Shown: positions 14,291-17,983 of the stretch, piece by piece
Numbering within the stretch: the first letter of the stretch is position 1
Layout of the letters: every line of letters begins with the position of its first letter
NCBI GenBank assembly: GCA_910576895.1
Contig: CAJTJZ010000060.1
Span: forward strand, 1-17,983
Source: an uncultured Lachnospiraceae bacterium
Lineage (GTDB): Bacteria > Bacillota > Clostridia > Lachnospirales > Lachnospiraceae
Length of the DNA: 17,983 bases
Direction of reading: 5' to 3'
Translations under genes and position numbers: made by a program
Notes under the pieces: generated by a model
Database searches by the model: none
Told to the model about the DNA's origin: nothing
What the model saw: the letters and a program-made list of their open reading frames with translations, nothing else

Positions 14291-16483
14291 TTATTTTGCA
14301 CTTACAATTGTTTTTACATTGATATCTAATGTTGTACTCTCTTTATAAGGACGAAATAATAAATAAAAGAATCCAATCACTAATAAGAAAGCAATAACAG
14401 TTCCAACTCCAAAAACACCTGCTGTTATCAGCATTCCAATTTGATAAATTACAAGTGCAACAAGATATGCTAATATAGACTGATAGCCTATTGCAAACCA
14501 GAACCATTTTATATTATTCATTTCTCTTTTTATTGCTCCCATTGCTGCAAAGCAAGGTGCACATAAAAGATTAAATACAAGATAGGAATATGCTGCAAGT
14601 GCTGTCATATTTCCTGCAAGTGCACCCCAGATTTCCTCTCCTGCCTCAGATACCTCTGTAACATGAAATAAAATACCAAAGGTAGCTACTACATTTTCTT
14701 TTGCAACTAATCCTGTTACTGCTGCAACTGCTGATTTCCAATCTCCCCATCCTAAAGGTTTAAAAATCCATGCAATTGCACTTCCAATACCAGCAAGAAT
14801 ACTATGCTCAATCTCTATATCATCCAACATACGAAATGTACCATCAATCCATCCAAAATAGGTTGTAAACCAAATAAAGATAGTAGATAAAAGAATAATT
14901 GTACCAGCTTTTTTTATAAATGACCAGCCACGTTCCCACATACTGCGAAGCACATTACCAATTGTTGGCATATGATATGCAGGGAGTTCCATAACAAAGG
15001 GAGCTGGCTCACCAGCAAACATTCTTGTTTTTTTCAATATAATTCCAGAACAAATAATAGCAGCAATACCAATCATATAAGCACTCCAAGAAAGTAAGCC
15101 AGAATTTCCAAAAAACGCACCTGCAATTAAAGCAATAATTGGAAGTTTTGCTCCACATGGAATAAATGTAGTTGTAATAACAGACATACGGCGATCTCTC
15201 TCATTTTCAATAGTACGAGATGCCATAATTCCCGGAACACCGCAGCCAGTACCAATCATAATTGGAATAAATGATTTTCCAGAAAGCCCAAATTTACGGA
15301 AAATTCTATCCATAATAAAAGCCACTCTTGCCATATAACCACAAGCTTCTAAAAATGCAAGAAAAATAAATAATACTAACATCTGTGGTACAAATCCAAG
15401 TACAGCTCCAACACCTCCTACAATTCCATCAACGATTAATCCTGTCAACCAACCAGCACAACCAATTGCTTCCAAACCGCCAGAAATAATATCAGGAATG
15501 GAAGGAATAAATAAACTTTCTATTCCAAAAAGATGCCAGCCATCCGAAAATACACCATCATTTACCCAATCCGTAGCCCATCCACCAACTGTTGAAATTG
15601 AAACATAATAAACAATAAACATAACAAATGCAAAAATCGGTAATGCCAGAATCCGATTGGTAACAATCTGATCAATTTTATCCGAAATTGTCATTGTTCC
15701 CTTTTTATTTCTTGTAATACAACTTTCAATAATAGAAGAAATATAAACATAACGTTCATTTGTAATAATACTTTCTGTATCATCATCAAATTTTTCTTCT
15801 AATGCTTTTATTTCTGCATCTACATTTGGAACTTGTTCTATTTGTTCTAAGATTTTATCATCCCGTTCCAAAAGCTTAATAGCAAAAAAACGTTTTTGTT
15901 CTTCCCTAATATCAGAACCAAGCTTTTCTTCTACAGAATCAATTACCTGTTCCACATCATCTTGAAATCTATGCACAAGCTGATTTACTTTTTTTGCCTT
16001 TGCCAATGTAACTGCCTTTTGTGCTACTTTTTCAATTCCTGTATTCTTTAAAGCTGAAATTTCAACAACTTCACAACCTAGCTTTTCTCCCAGTTTTTCT
16101 ATGTATATTTTATCGCCGTTTTTCTCTACAATATCTATCATATTCACTGCCATAATCATAGGGATACCAAGCTCCATAAGCTGTGTGGAAAGGTATAAAT
16201 TACGTTCCATATTTGTACCATCTATAATATTAATGATAGCATCTGGTCGTTCAGAAATCAAATAATTTCTTGCTACAACTTCTTCTAATGTATATGGAGA
16301 CAGGGAATAAATTCCCGGTAAATCAATAATAGAAACTTCTTTATCAAGTTTTAGTTTTCCCTCCTTTTTTTCTACAGTTACACCCGGCCAGTTACCAACA
16401 AACTGATTAGAACCTGTTAGTGCATTAAACAATGTTGTCTTTCCACAATTTGGATTACCTGCTAATGCAATTTTTATTGACAT
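14291..16483 (-). CDS. feoB: Ferrous iron transporter FeoB
   Basis: 730 aa, full length. The N-terminal G domain has G1 GNPNCGKTT (9-17), the G2 region NWPGVTVEKKEG (31-42), G3 DLPG (54-57), G4 NMID (114-117) and G5 SALKNTG (143-149). A helical GDI-type region follows (about 170-260). The membrane part begins near 275 and carries both Gate motifs, with GTGCGVPG and PCGAKLP cysteines characteristic of FeoB. It imports Fe2+ across the cytoplasmic membrane, driven or gated by GTP hydrolysis. AGGAG stands 7 nt before the ATG at 16483. It follows feoA by 170 nt containing an operator-like repeat (16544-16566), so it may have a second transcription start. Confidence 0.98.
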   Translation of the reverse strand: MSIKIALAGNPNCGKTTLFNALTGSNQFVGNWPGVTVEKKEGKLKLDKEVSIIDLPGIYSLSPYTLEEVVARNYLISERPDAIINIIDGTNMERNLYLSTQLMELGIPMIMAVNMIDIVEKNGDKIYIEKLGEKLGCEVVEISALKNTGIEKVAQKAVTLAKAKKVNQLVHRFQDDVEQVIDSVEEKLGSDIREEQKRFFAIKLLERDDKILEQIEQVPNVDAEIKALEEKFDDDTESIITNERYVYISSIIESCITRNKKGTMTISDKIDQIVTNRILALPIFAFVMFIVYYVSISTVGGWATDWVNDGVFSDGWHLFGIESLFIPSIPDIISGGLEAIGCAGWLTGLIVDGIVGGVGAVLGFVPQMLVLFIFLAFLEACGYMARVAFIMDRIFRKFGLSGKSFIPIMIGTGCGVPGIMASRTIENERDRRMSVITTTFIPCGAKLPIIALIAGAFFGNSGLLSWSAYMIGIAAIICSGIILKKTRMFAGEPAPFVMELPAYHMPTIGNVLRSMWERGWSFIKKAGTIILLSTIFIWFTTYFGWIDGTFRMLDDIEIEHSILAGIGSAIAWIFKPLGWGDWKSAVAAVTGLVAKENVVATFGILFHVTEVSEAGEEIWGALAGNMTALAAYSYLVFNLLCAPCFAAMGAIKREMNNIKWFWFAIGYQSILAYLVALVIYQIGMLITAGVFGVGTVIAFLLVIGFFYLLFRPYKESTTLDINVKTIVSAK

Positions 16484-16543
16484 TCTAATGCTCCTTTCTT
16501 TTATTAATTTTTTACTATTCTTTATTAATATAATTAGTTTTTT

Positions 16544-16566
16544 CTAATTAGTCTATTCTAACTTAA
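16544..16566 (-). promoter_or_regulatory. DtxR/IdeR-like operator before feoB
   Basis: On the minus strand TTAAGTTAG-N5-ACTAATTAG. The first half matches the DtxR/IdeR half-site TTAGGTTAG at 8 of 9 positions. It matches the element in the feoA promoter (17356-17378) at 17 of 23 positions with the same spacing. The closely conserved layout suggests one regulator for both sites; no strong -10/-35 pair is certain here. Confidence 0.5.
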
Positions 16567-16653
16567 TAAGCAAAAAAATATGCTATATACCTTGCTATTT
16601 ATTATTTCTTTCTCTTTGTTTTCTAATATTAATTTTCTACTATTCTTTTCCTA

Positions 16654-16875
16654 TTATTCTACTTCAATCATTTCTGCATCTGCTTTCCGTAAAGATAATT
16701 CATAGCCCCTAACTGCAATTTCCACTGGATCACCAAGCGGTGCTACCTTCCTTACAAAAATCTCTACCCCCTTTGTAATTCCCATATCCATAATCCGCCT
16801 TTTTACAGGCCCTTCTCCTGATAATTTTTTTACTCTCACTGTTTCACCACAAGCAGTTTCTCGCAATGTTTTCAT
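16654..16875 (-). CDS. feoA: FeoA family protein (second of two)
   Basis: 73 aa; an AAAGGG site precedes the ATG at 16875. It is an SH3-like FeoA domain: GETVRVKKLSGEGPVKRRIMDMG, ITKGVEIFVRKVAPLGDPVEIAVRGYELSLRKADAEMIEVE. The core PLGDPVEI and RGYELSLRK are diagnostic. FeoA is a small cytosolic partner thought to modulate the FeoB G domain. It lies between the other FeoA (128 nt upstream) and feoB. Confidence 0.95.
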   Translation of the reverse strand: MKTLRETACGETVRVKKLSGEGPVKRRIMDMGITKGVEIFVRKVAPLGDPVEIAVRGYELSLRKADAEMIEVE

Positions 16876-17003
16876 AATTCCAACCCTTTCTTTCTTCTAA
16901 TCACTTCTTTACTTTAATCTTTTAATCCTTTCTTTCATTTTAATTCTTTGATAATTCTAATCTTTTCTTTCTATCATTTCTATTTTTATCACTTTTTTAT
17001 GAC

Positions 17004-17213
17004 TTAAACCATAATCCGACAAGCCATATCCTTTCCAATCGCTACTCTGGAATCCTTGATATTTACAATCATATTTCCATTTATCTCTGAAATAATTGTA
17101 ACCATTCCTCCTGCAACAAAACCAAGATTTTCCAAAAAGCGTCTTGTTTCCTCCTTACCACCAATCTTTTTAATCTTACAAGCTTCTCCTGTTCTCATCA
17201 TTGATAATGGCAT
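17004..17213 (-). CDS. feoA: FeoA family protein (first of two)
   Basis: 69 aa from the ATG at 17213, preceded by AGAGGTG with a 6-nt spacer; upstream in-frame codons have no ribosome binding site. The protein MPLSMMRTGEACKIKKIGG, then RRFLENLGFVAGGMVTIISEINGNMIVNIKDSRVAIGKDMA, is a complete FeoA SH3-like domain. It differs clearly from the second FeoA, so the pair is not a recent duplication. It is the first gene of the operon and directly follows the promoter with the iron-regulator sites. Confidence 0.93.
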   Translation of the reverse strand: MPLSMMRTGEACKIKKIGGKEETRRFLENLGFVAGGMVTIISEINGNMIVNIKDSRVAIGKDMACRIMV

Positions 17214-17296
17214 ATTCATCACCTCTTTTTTAATTATAAAATAAATTTTATAGCTACTGTATCTTCCTTCTTTTTTCTTTCCTTTCAACCAAACTA

Positions 17297-17322
17297 TGAT
17301 ATAACTAATTATAGTTATATCA
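17297..17322. promoter_or_regulatory. Perfect 11-bp inverted repeat in the feoA leader
   Basis: TGATATAACTA (17297-17307) and TAGTTATATCA (17312-17322) are perfect inverted repeats around a 4-nt centre ATTA. It lies in the predicted 5' leader of the feo operon, downstream of the Fur-type box. It may be a further operator or an RNA hairpin. Confidence 0.55.
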
Positions 17323-17332
17323 AACATTCTAT

Positions 17333-17347
17333 TGATAACGATTTTCA
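17333..17347. promoter_or_regulatory. Fur box
   Basis: TGATAACGATTTTCA matches the 7-1-7 Fur consensus TGATAATnATTATCA at 12 of 14 defined positions. It lies just downstream of the predicted transcription start of the feo operon, a position suited to iron-dependent repression. Confidence 0.7.
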
Positions 17348-17355
17348 TTTCAATA

Positions 17356-17390
17356 TAAGTTAGTATAATCTAACCTAATTAATATGTCAA
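17356..17390 (-). promoter_or_regulatory. feo operon promoter overlapped by a DtxR/IdeR-like operator
   Basis: On the minus strand TTGACA (17385-17390), 17 nt, TATACT (17362-17367). TTAGGTTAG-N5-ACTAACTTA (17378-17356) covers the spacer and the -10. Its first half is identical to the DtxR/IdeR half-site, but the two halves are set further apart than in the classical 19-bp box. A repressor here would block polymerase directly. Confidence 0.7.
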
Positions 17391-17493
17391 GAGATTTTAT
17401 TGAAAATTTTTCTCACTAATATCTCTGGCATCATTAATATTGCTAATATTATTAACATTATAAGATATCATTGCTTTTTTGCAAACTAATGTT

Positions 17494-17580
17494 TGGTCTC
17501 CAAATGCGGGGCTTTTGGAGACCAGAGGTAGGGAGTTTGGTATTGTAAAAGACAGATACCAGCATACAATCACAAGGAGG
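17494..17580 (+). promoter_or_regulatory. Structured 5' leader of the right-edge secreted protein
   Basis: A perfect 11-bp hairpin, TGGTCTCCAAA/TTTGGAGACCA (17494-17524, 9-nt loop TGCGGGGCT), is followed by a second stem TGGTAT/ATACCA (17538-17561). The loop of that stem contains TGTA (17544-17547), which can pair with TACA (17565-17568), forming an H-type pseudoknot just before the AAGGAGG at 17574-17580. No T-run follows, so it is not a terminator. I could not match it to a known riboswitch class. Confidence 0.5.
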
Positions 17581-17588
17581 TTATTATT

Positions 17589-17983
17589 ATGACGAAATTA
17601 TTTTCTATGAAAACATTGGCATTTGCAGGAGCTGCTGCATTTGCTCTTACATTAGCTGCTGCTCCACAGGTAAGTGCTGCAGAGGATGCTAAAATTGCTT
17701 TTGATACAACAACAGACAAAAATGGAAAACTAGTAGATAATGTATCCATAGATGCTGCATATGTTAAAATAGCTGCTTCTGAAGCTAACATCGTAAATGG
17801 AAAAATAGATTATTATTATTCTTCTGTTAAAAGTGGAGAACCTAAAAAATGGAAAGCTGTTTCTACGAAAACATATAGAAAAGATGGTGACTTTTATATA
17901 GTTACTGTTCCTGTAAATGAGATTTCAAAAAATAAAGCTGCCGAGGTGTACATTGCTGCTGATGCAGTTGGAACTTTAAAGGT
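17589..17983 (+). CDS. Secreted protein with signal peptide, 3' end outside window
   Basis: 131 codons visible; the gene continues past the right edge. AAGGAGG stands 8 nt before the ATG. A classical signal peptide is seen: MTKLFSMK, an Ala/Phe/Leu-rich core to about residue 25, and the cleavage site PQVSA/AEDAK. The mature part is beta-rich with Lys/Tyr/Ser/Asp (IDYYYSSVKSGEPKKWKA, KDGDFYIVTVPVNEISKNKAAEVYIAADAVGTLK), like an extracellular surface-layer or adhesin-type repeat domain. I do not recognise the family. Its composition (Ala/Lys-rich) and very strong ribosome binding site suggest abundant expression. Confidence 0.8.
   Translation, partial: MTKLFSMKTLAFAGAAAFALTLAAAPQVSAAEDAKIAFDTTTDKNGKLVDNVSIDAAYVKIAASEANIVNGKIDYYYSSVKSGEPKKWKAVSTKTYRKDGDFYIVTVPVNEISKNKAAEVYIAADAVGTLK

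Noticed and set aside
17494..17580. c-di-GMP or other known riboswitch upstream of the secreted protein
   Set aside because: The conserved cores of c-di-GMP-I/II, preQ1, fluoride and cobalamin riboswitches were looked for by eye and not found.

Overview
The window looks like chromosome from a low-GC, Gram-positive anaerobe of the Clostridia, most likely a Lachnospiraceae-type bacterium. The base composition is very AT-rich. Nearly all genes have strong AGGAGG-type ribosome binding sites and TTGACA/TATAAT promoters. The gene families also fit: a feoA-feoA-feoB iron operon with the Cys-rich FeoB partner, a C_GCAxxG_C_C protein, DUF2225 and DUF4230 proteins. One sigma-D-like promoter suggests a motile organism. 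The genus assignment is inference. No rRNA, tRNA, CRISPR array, transposase or phage gene was seen.

Layout. 1-178 is the 5' end of a secreted protein (minus strand). 179-823 has no gene; it holds that gene's promoter, an intrinsic terminator and a long nested inverted repeat (569-753), and the rest is AT-rich low-complexity DNA. 824-2581 is a three-part fusion of a cysteine-rich C_GCAxxG_C_C domain, a degenerate GGDEF domain and an apparently intact EAL c-di-GMP phosphodiesterase. 2815-4681 is an overlapping IbrA/IbrB-like pair (PAPS-reductase-type PP-loop protein plus ParB/Srx-fold protein). It is transcribed away from an aldo/keto reductase on the plus strand (4991-5965). The 309-base gap between them holds two divergent promoters and a long leader. 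Three stacked hairpins (5984-6088) separate the reductase from a small minus-strand gene with a sigma-D-type promoter, followed by a DUF2225 zinc-binding protein.

7516-13174 is a tightly packed minus-strand operon in the order MoxR ATPase, DUF58, transglutaminase-like membrane protein, DUF4230. Neighbours overlap by 4 nt or lie 6 nt apart. MoxR, DUF58 and transglutaminase are a recurring set. MoxR probably acts as a chaperone-like ATPase on the DUF58 protein, with the transglutaminase-fold domain acting outside the membrane. DUF4230 is probably a fourth envelope component.

13175-13531 has no gene but is dense in non-coding structure: a promoter, a bidirectional terminator, a phased 17-bp repeat series and a GC-rich three-hairpin element that supplies the stop codon of the next gene. 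13532-17213 is a ferrous-iron uptake operon, transcribed feoA, feoA, feoB, 45-aa Cys-rich membrane protein, unusual Fur-like regulator. Its promoter carries a Fur-type box and a DtxR/IdeR-like half-site operator, and a related operator lies before feoB. 17214-17588 holds this promoter region and the structured leader of a second secreted protein, which runs off the right edge (17589-17983).
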